Below, in pieces: positions 1 to 10,445 of a stretch of 64,000 bases of DNA (position 1 is the stretch's first letter; each line of letters opens with the position of its first letter). This DNA is from PCRC01 sp040384665. GTDB taxonomy: Bacteria; Pseudomonadota; Gammaproteobacteria; Burkholderiales; Burkholderiaceae_C. The stretch covers positions 1 through 64,000 of the forward strand of contig JAZKIY010000014.1 in assembly GCA_040384665.1 (NCBI GenBank), in the 5' to 3' direction. A program made the position numbers and the translations under genes. The notes under the pieces were generated by a model. That model did no database searches, had not been told where the DNA came from, and saw only the letters and a program-made list of their open reading frames with translations.

Positions 1-893
1 GCATCGTCAGCGATTCGCTGGAGATGGCACGCTTTGGCCGCGACCATGCGGCGCAAACGCTGGTGGTCTCGGGTGTGCGTTTCATGGGCGAAACGGCCAA
101 GATCCTGTCGCCCGAAAAAACCGTGCTGATGCCCGATCTGGACGCGACCTGTTCGCTCGACCTCGGTTGCCCCATCGACGAATTCAGCGCTTTCTGCGAC
201 GCCCACCCCGACCGCACCGTGGTGGTCTACGCCAACACCAGCGCGGCGGTCAAGGCCCGCTCCGACTGGCTGGTGACCTCAAGCTGCGCGCTCGACATCG
301 TGCGCGCACTCAAGGACGCCGGCCACAAGATTCTGTGGGCACCCGACAAGCATCTGGGCGACTACATCCGCCGCCAGACCGGCGCCGACATGGTGTTCTG
401 GAACGGCGCCTGCATCGTGCACGACGAGTTCAAGGCTTTCGAGCTGGAGGCGCTGAAAAAAGAGCACCCGAAAGCCAAGGTGCTGGTGCATCCCGAAAGC
501 CCGGCCGACGTGATTGCGCTGGCGGACGCGGTGGGCTCGACCTCGGCCATCCTGAAAGCTGCCCACGATTTCGATGCCAGCGAATTCATCGTCGCCACCG
601 ACAACGGCATGATGCACAAGCTGCGCACCTTGAACCCCGGCAAGACTTTCATTGAAGCGCCCACCGCCGGCAACAGCGCCACCTGCAAGAGCTGCGCACA
701 CTGCCCCTGGATGGCGATGAACGGCCTCGCGGGGCTGGCCCATGTGCTGGAGAACGGGACCAATGAGGTGCATATCGACCCCAAGCTGGGCGTGCGTGCG
801 CGCTTGCCGATTGACCGGATGCTGGCCTTCACCGCCGCGCAAAAAGCAGGCCAGCCGGTCGGCGCCCTCGTGCCGAACATCGGCGCTGCCTGA
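1..893 (+). CDS. nadA: Quinolinate synthase NadA (5' end outside window)
   Basis: Quinolinate synthase A condenses iminoaspartate with dihydroxyacetone phosphate to give quinolinate in de novo NAD synthesis, in the cytoplasm, using a [4Fe-4S] cluster. The reading frame is already open at base 3 and codes for IVSDSLEMARFGRDH, a conserved internal stretch of the family, so the internal Met at base 24 is not the start. Cluster-type cysteines are visible in CSLDLGCP, NGACIVHD and the C-terminal CKSCAHCPW. The stop at 891-893 is followed 3 nt later by the pabBC start, so the two are probably co-transcribed. Its pathway partner nadB lies about 8 kb away on the other strand. Identification is firm; only the N-terminus is missing. 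Confidence 0.96.
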   Translation, partial: IVSDSLEMARFGRDHAAQTLVVSGVRFMGETAKILSPEKTVLMPDLDATCSLDLGCPIDEFSAFCDAHPDRTVVVYANTSAAVKARSDWLVTSSCALDIVRALKDAGHKILWAPDKHLGDYIRRQTGADMVFWNGACIVHDEFKAFELEALKKEHPKAKVLVHPESPADVIALADAVGSTSAILKAAHDFDASEFIVATDNGMMHKLRTLNPGKTFIEAPTAGNSATCKSCAHCPWMAMNGLAGLAHVLENGTNEVHIDPKLGVRARLPIDRMLAFTAAQKAGQPVGALVPNIGAA

Positions 894-896
894 ACT

Positions 897-2633
897 TTGG
901 AAACCCTGGTTGATTTCGCGGCGCCAGACGGTGCCGCAGGCGCGCTGCGTGCGGCGTTCGGCAAACCGCGCTGTGTGCTGGCCGCGCACAGCGTTGCCGA
1001 AGTCAGGCCGCTGCTCGATGCGGTAGAGCAACATGCGCAAGCCGGCCGCTGGTGCGTGGGCTATGTGCGCTACGAAGCCGCGCCGGCCTTCGACGCCGCG
1101 CTGCAGGTGCATGCGGCCGACGGGCCATTGGCCTGGTTTGGCGTGCACGACGCGCCGCTGCCGTGGCCGCAAGAGCAGTTGCCGGCGGCGACGCTGGCTG
1201 GCCTGCAGCCACCCGACCGCGCCGCCTTCAATGCGGCGCTGGCGCAGATCCATGCTGCGATTGCTGCCGGCGAGGTCTACCAGGTCAACCACACCGCGCG
1301 ACTCGAAGGCAAGCTCGAATCCGGCAGCGCACAGGCCCTTTTCCACGCACTGCAGCGCGCGCAGCCCGGCGGCTATGCGGCCTATATCGACGCGGATAGC
1401 GAGCAGGTTTTATCAGTCTCGCCCGAGCTGTTCTTCGATTGGACCCAAAGCCGGCTGCTGACCCGTCCCATGAAAGGCACGGCGCCGCGCGGCAGCACGC
1501 CGCAAGAAGACGCCGCCCGCGCCCAAGCCCTGCAGACCTCTGCCAAGGAGCGCGCCGAGAACGTGATGGTGGTCGACATGCTGCGCAACGATGTGTCGCG
1601 GGTGGCGCTGCCGCACAGCGTGCGGGTGCCGCGCCTGTTCCATCTGGAGGCGCTGCCCAGCGTCTGGCAGATGACGTCGGACGTCACCGCCACCACCCGG
1701 CCGGGCACCACGCTGGCCGATGTGTTCGCGGCGCTGTTTCCCTGCGGCTCGGTCACCGGTGCGCCCAAGGTGCGGGCGATGCAACTCATTCACGCACTGG
1801 AGGGTGGCCCACGCGGCGTCTACTGCGGCGCGGTGGGGGTGGTGCGGCCGGGTGGCGACGCCACCTTCAACGTGGCGATTCGCACCGTCACGCTGCAGGG
1901 CGGCCAGGTGGCGTGTGGCATTGGCAGCGGCATCACCGCCGATGCGTTGTCCCATGCCGAGTGGCGCGAGTGGCGCCACAAACGCGCCTTTCTGGAGCGC
2001 GCCAGCGCGCCGTATGCGCTGCTGGAAACGCTGGCGCTGGTGGACGGCGTTTGCCGCGATGCGCCACTGCACCTGGCGCGCATGGCCAGCGCGGCGGCGC
2101 ACTTCGGCTACCCGTGGAACGACGGCATTGCGCTGCAAGCCGTGCACGATGTGCAACATAGCCATCCTTCGGGCCATTGGCGCGTACGCCTGCTGCTGCA
2201 GCCCGACGGCAGCGCGCAGGCACAAGCCCATGCCTTGCCTGCCACGCTGGAACCGGTGCGGCTGCAGCTTGCCGGACAGGCTTTCGAGATGGCCGACAGC
2301 GAATTCACCCGCTTCAAGACCACCCGGCGCGCGCACTACGACGCGGTGGCACCGACCGATACGACCATCTTCGACACGCTGCTGTGGAACGACAAACGCG
2401 AGATCACCGAATGCACCCGTGGCAACATCGCGCTGCTGCTCGATGGCCAATGGGTGACGCCGCCGCTGCACTGCGGGCTGTTGCCGGGCGTGGGACGCGC
2501 CAAAGCCCTGGCGGCAGGGCGCCTGCAAGAGAAAGTGGTGATGCTGGACGACCTGCCGCGGGTGGCCGCGCTGGCCTTCGTCAACAGCCTGCGCGGCTGG
2601 CTGCCGGCAACGCTCGTCAGGACTGCTGCGTAG
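897..2633 (+). CDS. pabB: Fused aminodeoxychorismate synthase component I / aminodeoxychorismate lyase (PabB-PabC)
   Basis: This bifunctional enzyme of folate (p-aminobenzoate) synthesis aminates chorismate to aminodeoxychorismate and then eliminates pyruvate. Residues 1 to about 375 are the chorismate-binding PabB domain, with PMKGTAPRG near residue 190, KERAENVMVVDMLRND near 215 and a GAPKVRAM segment. Residues from about 385 to 578 resemble class IV aminotransferases (PabC). Lys474, in FTRFKTTRRAHYD, is the likely PLP lysine, followed by FDTLLWN and a glycine-rich LLPGVGRAKAL segment. The start is a TTG at 897, chosen because it is the first usable start after the nadA stop; no strong ribosome binding site is visible. 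The 3' end overlaps the convergent panD gene by 17 nt. PabB-PabC fusions are known in proteobacteria. Confidence 0.93.
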   Translation: METLVDFAAPDGAAGALRAAFGKPRCVLAAHSVAEVRPLLDAVEQHAQAGRWCVGYVRYEAAPAFDAALQVHAADGPLAWFGVHDAPLPWPQEQLPAATLAGLQPPDRAAFNAALAQIHAAIAAGEVYQVNHTARLEGKLESGSAQALFHALQRAQPGGYAAYIDADSEQVLSVSPELFFDWTQSRLLTRPMKGTAPRGSTPQEDAARAQALQTSAKERAENVMVVDMLRNDVSRVALPHSVRVPRLFHLEALPSVWQMTSDVTATTRPGTTLADVFAALFPCGSVTGAPKVRAMQLIHALEGGPRGVYCGAVGVVRPGGDATFNVAIRTVTLQGGQVACGIGSGITADALSHAEWREWRHKRAFLERASAPYALLETLALVDGVCRDAPLHLARMASAAAHFGYPWNDGIALQAVHDVQHSHPSGHWRVRLLLQPDGSAQAQAHALPATLEPVRLQLAGQAFEMADSEFTRFKTTRRAHYDAVAPTDTTIFDTLLWNDKREITECTRGNIALLLDGQWVTPPLHCGLLPGVGRAKALAAGRLQEKVVMLDDLPRVAALAFVNSLRGWLPATLVRTAA

Positions 2634-2997
2634 GCACGTGGTCGCGGCTGCCGTTCTGGCGGTTCTGGCCGTCGACGAACACCAGCTTGGGCTTGTGCGC
2701 AGCCACCTGGTTCTCGGCCACCTGGGCAAAGGCCGCAATGATGATCAGGTCGCCCACCGAGGCGCGGCGTGCGGCCGAGCCATTGACCGAAATCATGCCG
2801 CTGCCGCGCGCACCCTTGATGGCGTAGGTGACGAAGCGCTCGCCGTTGTCGATGTTCCAGATGTGCACCTGCTCGTTCTCGCAGATGTCGGCGGCGTCCA
2901 GCAGGTCTTCGTCGATGGCGCACGAGCCTTCGTAGTGCAGTTCGCACTGGGTGACCTTGACGCGGTGGATCTTCGATTTGAGCAGGGTTCGCAGCAT
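2617..2997 (-). CDS. panD: Aspartate 1-decarboxylase PanD
   Basis: PanD decarboxylates aspartate to beta-alanine for pantothenate and coenzyme A. It is made as a proenzyme that cleaves itself to form a pyruvoyl cofactor. The 126-residue product has the cleavage site exactly where expected, Gly24-Ser25 in HYEGSCAID, with Lys9 and the YAIKGARGSGMISVNG stretch also conserved. The ATG at 2997 is chosen because it gives the family-standard N-terminus MLRTLLKSKIHR. The gene starts 10 nt after the thiDE stop, so it may be the last gene of the riboswitch-controlled thiamine operon. However, a TAAAAT hexamer overlapping the thiDE stop codon could be its own -10 box. The 3' end overlaps convergent pabBC. 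Confidence 0.97.
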   Translation of the reverse strand: MLRTLLKSKIHRVKVTQCELHYEGSCAIDEDLLDAADICENEQVHIWNIDNGERFVTYAIKGARGSGMISVNGSAARRASVGDLIIIAAFAQVAENQVAAHKPKLVFVDGQNRQNGSRDHVPTQQS

Positions 2998-3007
2998 GGG
3001 GCGGATT

Positions 3008-4621
3008 TTAGGGCAGGCGGAGCGTGGATTGTGGCAGCCCCGGCGGCGCGGGTCTGGGGAGGCTCCCCCAGTCGGCCTGACCGGCCGCCACCGCCTGCTG
3101 CAGCGCGGCAATCGCCGCTTCGGGGTCGGCCGCTTCGGTCACCGCGGTGATCACCGCCGCCCCGGCTGCGCCCACTGCCAGCGCCTCGCGGGCGCGGGTG
3201 GGCGTCATGCCGGCGATGCCCACCACCGGCAGCGGCAGCAGCGCCGCCCAAAACGCCAGGTTGGCCGCGCCCTGCGGCAGCCAGGGCATGGCCTTGCTGT
3301 GTGTGGGGTGGATGGGCCCGCAGGCGATGGCGCTGGGCTGCAGCGCCCAGGCCCGGGCCACCTCCCAGAATGCGTGGGTGCTCACGCCCAGGCCCAGCCC
3401 GGCGCGGGCAATGGCGGCCAGGCCCTCGGGGCCGGCGGCGGCCAGGTCGTCCTGGCCCAGGTGCACCGCCACATGGGGCCGATTGGCCGCCAGCGCGATG
3501 GCTGCCTGCCAGTGGTCGTTGACGAACAGTTGCGCGCCAGCGGCTGCGGTGGCCGCCACCGCCTGCTGGATTTCTTGGCGCAGCCGCGGGTGGGCCAGGT
3601 CTTTGATGCGCAGCTGCACGGTGCGCACGCCGGCGGCCAGCACCCGGTCCACCCAGGCCGCGCTGTCCACCACCGCGTACAGGCCCATGGCCGGGTGGCG
3701 CAGCGGCGCAAAGGCCGGCGGCGGGGCCAGCAGGCTGTCGGGTTCCTGGCCGGGCAGGCCAAAGCGCGGCAGGTTGTCGCTGCGCAGCGCAAACCCGGGC
3801 TGGGGCCGCACCGGGCCCGCACCCGCGCCAGCGGGACGGCCGTGGCGCAGCGCCTCGGTGGTCGCCATCTTGGCCAGCACCACCGCCTCCATGGCCACAA
3901 AGCCGCGCGCCATCGCCGCCGCGGCACTGCTGGCAAACACACAGCCGGTGCCGTGGTGGTGTGGTGTCGCCACCCGTGGCAGCGCCAGCCAGCCGCTGGC
4001 CTGCGGCGTGCACGCGTAGTCCAGGCTGTGGGCTGCGCCCAGCCCGTCCCGTGCATCGCCCCCGGTGATGACCACGGCCTGGCAGCCCAGCGCCTGCAGG
4101 GTTTCGGCCGCTGCTTCCACATCGGCGTTGGTGGCGAGCGGTGGCCAGCCCAGCAAGGCCGCGGCCTCGGCGCGGTTGGGTGTCAGCAGCGTGGTGCGTG
4201 GCAGCAGGTGTTCGCGGTAGGCCTGCAGCAGCGCGGGGTCGGCAAAAGCCGCGCCAGTACTGGCGCGCAGCACCGGGTCCACCACCAGCGCCATGCCGGG
4301 GCGGGCGTGGCGCAGCCGGTCGACCGCCTGCGCCACGCACTGCAGGTTGGCGGCGCTGCCAAGCAGCCCGGTCTTGATGGCCGCTGGCGGCAGGTCGTCG
4401 GCCAGTGCCGCCAGCTGGGCGCCGAGCAGGTCGGTTGCGACCGCGTCGATGCGCGGCACCGCCACCGAGTTCTGCGCGGTGAGGGCGGCCACGGCGGTGC
4501 AGCCGTGCACACCCAGGGCATCGAAGGCGCGCAGGTCGGCCTGCAGGCCGGCACCGGCACCGCTGTCGCTGCCGGCGATGCTCCAGCAGACCGCCAAAGG
4601 CAGGTTTTCAGGTGTTTTCAT
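3008..4621 (-). CDS. thiDE: Fused HMP/HMP-P kinase and thiamine-phosphate synthase (ThiD-ThiE)
   Basis: The 537-residue fusion covers two consecutive steps of thiamine synthesis. The N-terminal half (about 1-270) is ThiD, phosphorylating hydroxymethylpyrimidine: it has the IAGSDSGAGAGLQADL ribokinase-fold motif, VTGG-type segments and the anion-hole GTGCVFASS. The C-terminal part (from about 310) is ThiE, joining HMP-PP to thiazole phosphate: it has VQLRIKD, FVNDHW, HLGQDDL, GPIHPTHSK and a terminal GIAGM/AVGAAGAAVI phosphate-binding region. ATG 4621 is preferred over an in-frame TTG at 4627. It is the fifth gene of the TPP-riboswitch operon, 71 nt after thiG, with panD directly behind it. 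Confidence in both domains is high. Confidence 0.95.
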   Translation of the reverse strand: MKTPENLPLAVCWSIAGSDSGAGAGLQADLRAFDALGVHGCTAVAALTAQNSVAVPRIDAVATDLLGAQLAALADDLPPAAIKTGLLGSAANLQCVAQAVDRLRHARPGMALVVDPVLRASTGAAFADPALLQAYREHLLPRTTLLTPNRAEAAALLGWPPLATNADVEAAAETLQALGCQAVVITGGDARDGLGAAHSLDYACTPQASGWLALPRVATPHHHGTGCVFASSAAAAMARGFVAMEAVVLAKMATTEALRHGRPAGAGAGPVRPQPGFALRSDNLPRFGLPGQEPDSLLAPPPAFAPLRHPAMGLYAVVDSAAWVDRVLAAGVRTVQLRIKDLAHPRLRQEIQQAVAATAAAGAQLFVNDHWQAAIALAANRPHVAVHLGQDDLAAAGPEGLAAIARAGLGLGVSTHAFWEVARAWALQPSAIACGPIHPTHSKAMPWLPQGAANLAFWAALLPLPVVGIAGMTPTRAREALAVGAAGAAVITAVTEAADPEAAIAALQQAVAAGQADWGSLPRPAPPGLPQSTLRLP

Positions 4622-4692
4622 GGTCAAAAGTGGTGTTGGCCGTCAAGAAACATGGCGATGGTGCTATGCATTCAGGAGCATTTCGGCGCACG

Positions 4693-5478
4693 TCACAGCA
4701 CGAAAGGCCGGCCGCTCACGGGCGTGGTGGCCACCGCCATCGCCTGTTTGGCCATCACGCCGGCCTCGAACGCCATGCGGCCTGCCGCGATGCCGAGCTG
4801 GAACGCCCGGGCCATGGCCACCGGGTCGTGCGCCTGGGCCACGGCCGAGTTCAGAAGCACCGCGTCAAAGCCCAGCTCCATCGCCTGCACCGCGTCGGCC
4901 GGCGAGCCGATGCCGGCGTCCACCACCAGCGGCACCCCGGGCAGGCGCTCACGCAGCGTACGCAGCGCCCAGGGGTTGAGCAGGCCCTGGCCCGAACCAA
5001 TCGGCGCACCCCAGGGCATCAGGATGCGGCAGCCGGCGTCGAGCAGGCGCTGGCAGCTCACCAGATCGTCGGTGCAGTAGGGGAACACCTCAAAACCCTC
5101 GCGCACCAGCTCGGTGGCCGCCTGCAGCAGCTCGAACGGGTCGGGCTGCAGCGTGTGCTCGTCGCCCACCACCTCGAGCTTGATCCAGTGCGTGCCGAAC
5201 AGCTCGCGCGCCATCTGCGCCAGCGCCACCGCCTCGCGCGCGCTGCGGCAGCCGGCGGTGTTGGGCAGCAGCCGTGCGCCGCTGGCGCGGACAAGGGCAT
5301 AGAAGTCGCCGCTGCCTGTGCCTGGCGCCTGCAACGCCAGCTGGCGTTTCAGGCCCACGGTGACGACTTCGGTGCCCGAAGCGGCAATCGCCTGCTGCAG
5401 CACGGCGGGCGAGGGGTAGCCGGCGGTGCCAAGGAAGAAGCGGCTGTTCAGGTCGGTATCGGCAATGCGGAAAACCAT
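4693..5478 (-). CDS. thiG: Thiazole synthase ThiG
   Basis: ThiG makes the thiazole phosphate half of thiamine from deoxyxylulose 5-phosphate, dehydroglycine and the thiocarboxylate on ThiS. The 261-residue protein is full length. Family motifs include NSRFFLGTAGYPS near the N-terminus, the active-site region EVVTVGLKR with its Schiff-base lysine, LPNTAGCRSA, KLEVVGDE, and the phosphate-binding PLVVDAGIGSPADAVQAMELG and AVLLNSAVAQAHDPV. It starts 3 nt after the thiS stop, consistent with coupled translation. The partner ThiO supplies dehydroglycine from glycine, the route typical of aerobes lacking ThiH. Confidence 0.97.
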   Translation of the reverse strand: MVFRIADTDLNSRFFLGTAGYPSPAVLQQAIAASGTEVVTVGLKRQLALQAPGTGSGDFYALVRASGARLLPNTAGCRSAREAVALAQMARELFGTHWIKLEVVGDEHTLQPDPFELLQAATELVREGFEVFPYCTDDLVSCQRLLDAGCRILMPWGAPIGSGQGLLNPWALRTLRERLPGVPLVVDAGIGSPADAVQAMELGFDAVLLNSAVAQAHDPVAMARAFQLGIAAGRMAFEAGVMAKQAMAVATTPVSGRPFVL

Positions 5479-5481
5479 GGG

Positions 5482-5685
5482 TCAGCCCCCGGTGATGGGT
5501 TGGAAGGTGAACACCGCGTCGCCCTCGCGCAGCACGGTGTGCGCGCGCGCGCCGCGTGCGATGAAAACGCCATTGACGGCGGTGGCCACCGCTTCGGGCG
5601 CAACGCCGTGGTGGGCCAGCAGGTCGGCCACCGAGCTGCCTGCCGGCAGTGGCTGGGGCGCGCCATTGAGCGTGATGGGCATCAT
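5482..5685 (-). CDS. thiS: Sulfur carrier protein ThiS
   Basis: ThiS is a ubiquitin-like carrier whose C-terminal Gly-Gly is adenylated and converted to a thiocarboxylate that donates sulfur to ThiG. The product has 67 residues and ends in PITGG, the required diglycine tail. A beta-grasp pattern is visible (ITLNGAPQPLPAGSSVADLLAHHG...VATAVNGVFIARG). Its ATG overlaps the thiO stop codon (ATGA), and thiG follows after 3 nt. No thiF is present in the window, so the adenylating enzyme must be encoded elsewhere. Confidence 0.95.
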   Translation of the reverse strand: MMPITLNGAPQPLPAGSSVADLLAHHGVAPEAVATAVNGVFIARGARAHTVLREGDAVFTFQPITGG

Positions 5686-6737
5686 GCGGTGGCCTCCATC
5701 GAAAAGGGCAAAGCGGCAAGGGCCTGCTCCACCAGCGCCGGCGCCACCAGCCAGCCGTGGCGGAACAGGCCGTTGATGCGCGTCAGCCCCGGTTCGGTGT
5801 GCAGGCAGGGCCGGTTGTCAGGCAGGGCGGGGCGCAGGTTGGTTTCGGAATGCAGCACGCGGGCTTCGGCCAGCCCGGGCAGCACGCTGTGGGCGGCGGC
5901 CAGCAGTTCCACCGTGCTGCGCAGCGAGACCGGCGAGCGGTCTTCGCTCTCGATCTCGCTCGCGCCGACCACCACCACCCCGTCTGGCCGTGGCACCAGA
6001 TACACCCGGTGCCGCGGGTGCAGCAACCGCAGCGGGCGGTGCAGCGCCACGCCCGGTGCGTGCAGCCAGAAGATTTCGCCACGGACGCCGCGCAGCTTGT
6101 CCGTTACAGGGTCGCCGGGTGTGCGCGCGCCCAGGCCACGCACGTCGAACACCCAGTCGAAATGCTGCGTGCCCCCGGCGGTGTGCAGCACGCCCGGGGC
6201 TACCCGCGCCACCGGCTGGCCCCAGTGCCAGCGGACGCCCTGCGCGCTGCCGGCAGCGGCCAGCGTCAGCATGGCCTGCACCGTGTGGATCTGCCCTTCG
6301 CACGGCAGCAGCCAGGCGTGCGCCGGGCCGTGCAGCGCGGGCTCCAGCGTTTGCAATTGGGCGGGGTCGAGTGCCTCGGGCGCGTGGCTGGGTGGCGCCT
6401 TCTGGCGCAGCAGGTCCAGCACCCGGCGCGCGGCGCCTTCGTCGCCCCGGTGGGCCAGCAGCAGGCTGCCGCGTTGCAGCAACTGCACCGGCTGCGGCAG
6501 CCCGGCCACGATGGCCGGCCACAGCGCCAGCGAGCGCAGGCCCAGCGCGAACACGCCGGTGTCGGCGCCTTCGAGTTCGGCCACGGGGCTCAGCATGCCG
6601 GCGGCCGTGAAGCCGGCGGCGCCCCGGCCCTGCGCGTCGGCGGCGGGGTCGAACACGTCCACCGCATGGCCGGCGCGGGCCAACGCAAACGCCAGCAGAC
6701 GGCCGAGCAGACCAGCGCCGGCAATGGCGGTGCGCAT
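5682..6737 (-). CDS. thiO: Glycine oxidase ThiO (FAD-dependent)
   Basis: This FAD-dependent amino acid oxidase (D-amino-acid oxidase fold) oxidises glycine to dehydroglycine, the imine used by ThiG. The 351-residue product starts with a Rossmann FAD motif, AIAGAGLLGRLLAFALARAGHAVDVFD, and keeps the late TPDNRP-like segment LRPALPDNRPCL and the C-terminal GLFRHGWLVAPALVE. The start at 6737 is chosen because it places the GxGxxG near residue 6 and lies 4 nt after the thiC stop; an upstream in-frame Met would run into thiC. The gene overlaps thiS by 4 nt. It is called ThiO from context; by sequence alone it is a general DAAO-family oxidase. Confidence 0.9.
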   Translation of the reverse strand: MRTAIAGAGLLGRLLAFALARAGHAVDVFDPAADAQGRGAAGFTAAGMLSPVAELEGADTGVFALGLRSLALWPAIVAGLPQPVQLLQRGSLLLAHRGDEGAARRVLDLLRQKAPPSHAPEALDPAQLQTLEPALHGPAHAWLLPCEGQIHTVQAMLTLAAAGSAQGVRWHWGQPVARVAPGVLHTAGGTQHFDWVFDVRGLGARTPGDPVTDKLRGVRGEIFWLHAPGVALHRPLRLLHPRHRVYLVPRPDGVVVVGASEIESEDRSPVSLRSTVELLAAAHSVLPGLAEARVLHSETNLRPALPDNRPCLHTEPGLTRINGLFRHGWLVAPALVEQALAALPFSMEATA

Positions 6738-6741
6738 GGCG

Positions 6742-8622
<1,881 letters not shown>

Positions 8623-8719
8623 GGGGCCATCCTTTCAACGGGGCAACGGGCAGGGTTTGCACAGGTGCTCCGGAAAGGACGGACAGCGGCCACACCACGG
8701 GGGTGAGAAAGGCTGTCGG

Positions 8720-8802
8720 GCTCTTCTTACGTCGGTACGAACCGAATCAAGTTCTCGGGTTTGGGACTGTCCATCTCAGCAGCATCAGCTGCACCCCGGA
8801 GC
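8720..8802 (-). promoter_or_regulatory. TPP riboswitch (THI element) upstream of thiC
   Basis: Read on the minus strand, the leader contains the conserved blocks of the thiamine pyrophosphate aptamer in order: GGGGTGC, then GCTGAGAT, then ACCCGAGAACTTGAT, then GTACCGACGTAAG. A short closing helix can form between GCTC near 8802 and GAGC near 8720. It lies 98 nt before the thiC ATG, so high TPP should switch off the whole thiC-O-S-G-DE unit. I see an ACAGC/GCTGT pairing downstream but no clear intrinsic terminator, so control could be at translation initiation. Confidence 0.92.
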
Positions 8803-8840
8803 GGGGCGAATGGTACACCAAGCTGCTTTCAGGGCCGGCG

Positions 8841-10415
8841 TCAGGGCGTCAGCACCGTGGGTTTGGCGTCGGGCAGGAGCGCTGGGTAGTCGCGGCTGAA
8901 ATGCAGGCCGCGGCTCTCGTGCCGGGCCTGGGCCGAGCGGACGATGAGGTCGGCCACCTGCACCAGGTTGCGCAGTTCCAGCAAATCACGGGTGACGTGA
9001 AAGCGGGCGTAAAACTCCTGAATTTCGCCCTGCAGCAGCGCGATGCGGTGGGCGGCCCGCTCCAGCCGCTTGTTGGTGCGCACAATGCCCACATAGCTCC
9101 ACATGAAGCGGCGCAGCTCGTCCCAGTTGTGCGAAATCACCACCTGCTCGTCGGCGTCGGTGACGCGGCTCACGTCCCACTCGGGCAGTGCGACCGGGGC
9201 CGATGGTGCCTCCGTGGCAATGGCTTTGGCGGCGGCGCGGGCAAACACCATGCACTCCACCAGCGAGTTGCTGGCCAGCCGGTTGGCGCCGTGCAGGCCG
9301 GTGCAGGCGGTTTCGCCAATCGCGTACAGGCCGGCCAGGTCGGTGTGGCCGTCCAGATCGGTCAGCACGCCGCCGCAGGTGTAGTGCGCGGCCGGCACCA
9401 CGGGAATGGGCTGTTTCGAAATGTCGATGCCCAGCTCCAGGCAGCGCGCGTAGATGTTGGGGAAGTGTTCCTGGATGAACGCCAGCGGCTGGTGCGAGAT
9501 GTCGAGGTAGACGCAGTCGAAGCCGCCTTTTTTCATCTCGAAGTCGATCGCCCGGGCGACGATGTCGCGCGGCGCCAGTTCGGCACGCTTGTCGTGCTCG
9601 GGCATGAAGCGCCGGCCGTCGGGCAGCAGCAGCTTGCCGCCTTCGCCGCGCACGGCTTCGGTGATCAAAAACGACTTGGCCTCGGGGTGGTACAGGCAGG
9701 TCGGGTGGAACTGGATGAATTCGAGGTTGGCCGCCCGGCAGCCAGCCCGCCAGGCGGCGGCAATGCCGTCGCCGGTGGCGGTGTCGGGGTTGGTGGTGTA
9801 CAGGTACACCTTGCCGGCACCGCCGGTGGCCAGAATGGTGTGCGGTGCGCGGAAGGTCACCACCTCGTCGGTGGCTTCGTCGAGCGCGTACAGGCCCAGG
9901 CAGCGTTGCGCACTGCCACCGAGCTTGCGGTCGGTGATCAGGTCGACCAGCATGTGGTGCTCGAACAGCGTGATGTTGGGCGTGCCGCGCACCTGGTTGA
10001 TGAGGGTGCGCTGCACGGCCGCACCGGTGGCGTCGGTCACGTGCACGATGCGGCGCTGGCTGTGGCCGCCTTCGCGGGTGAGGTGCAGCTGGCCGTGTTC
10101 TTCGGAAAACGGCACGCCCAGGCTTTGCAGCCAGCGGATGGTGTCGGGCGCGTTTTCCACCACGAAGCGGGTGGCGTCGAGGTCGCTCAGGCCGGCGCCG
10201 GCCACCAGCGTGTCATCCACATGCGACTCGAAACTGTCGCCTTCGCCCAGCACTGCGGCAATGCCGCCCTGGGCCCAGCCGCTGGAGCCGTCGCTGACGA
10301 CACGTTTGGTCAGAATGGCCACGCGGTGGGTGGGGGCCAGCGCCAGCGCGGCGCTCAGGCCCGCGAGGCCGCTGCCAACGATCAGCACATCAAAGTCGCG
10401 GGAGGCAACGCTCAT
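8841..10415 (-). CDS. nadB: L-aspartate oxidase NadB
   Basis: NadB oxidises L-aspartate to iminoaspartate, the substrate of NadA, with FAD. The 524-residue protein has the N-terminal dinucleotide motif DVLIVGSGLAGLSAALALA, SSGWAQGGIAAVLG, the HSQRRIVH stretch, the substrate-binding EFIQFHPTCLY, EAVRGEGGKLL, and the FAD-contacting SLVECMVFARAAAKAI. ATG 10415 gives the standard N-terminus. It is in tandem with scpA (30 nt gap), and its 3' end lies just upstream of the thi riboswitch. The family also includes SdhA and FrdA, but length and motifs fit NadB. Confidence 0.96.
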   Translation of the reverse strand: MSVASRDFDVLIVGSGLAGLSAALALAPTHRVAILTKRVVSDGSSGWAQGGIAAVLGEGDSFESHVDDTLVAGAGLSDLDATRFVVENAPDTIRWLQSLGVPFSEEHGQLHLTREGGHSQRRIVHVTDATGAAVQRTLINQVRGTPNITLFEHHMLVDLITDRKLGGSAQRCLGLYALDEATDEVVTFRAPHTILATGGAGKVYLYTTNPDTATGDGIAAAWRAGCRAANLEFIQFHPTCLYHPEAKSFLITEAVRGEGGKLLLPDGRRFMPEHDKRAELAPRDIVARAIDFEMKKGGFDCVYLDISHQPLAFIQEHFPNIYARCLELGIDISKQPIPVVPAAHYTCGGVLTDLDGHTDLAGLYAIGETACTGLHGANRLASNSLVECMVFARAAAKAIATEAPSAPVALPEWDVSRVTDADEQVVISHNWDELRRFMWSYVGIVRTNKRLERAAHRIALLQGEIQEFYARFHVTRDLLELRNLVQVADLIVRSAQARHESRGLHFSRDYPALLPDAKPTVLTP

Positions 10416-10445
10416 GGGGTTCCGTGGAAAAGGGATGGAGGGGGC

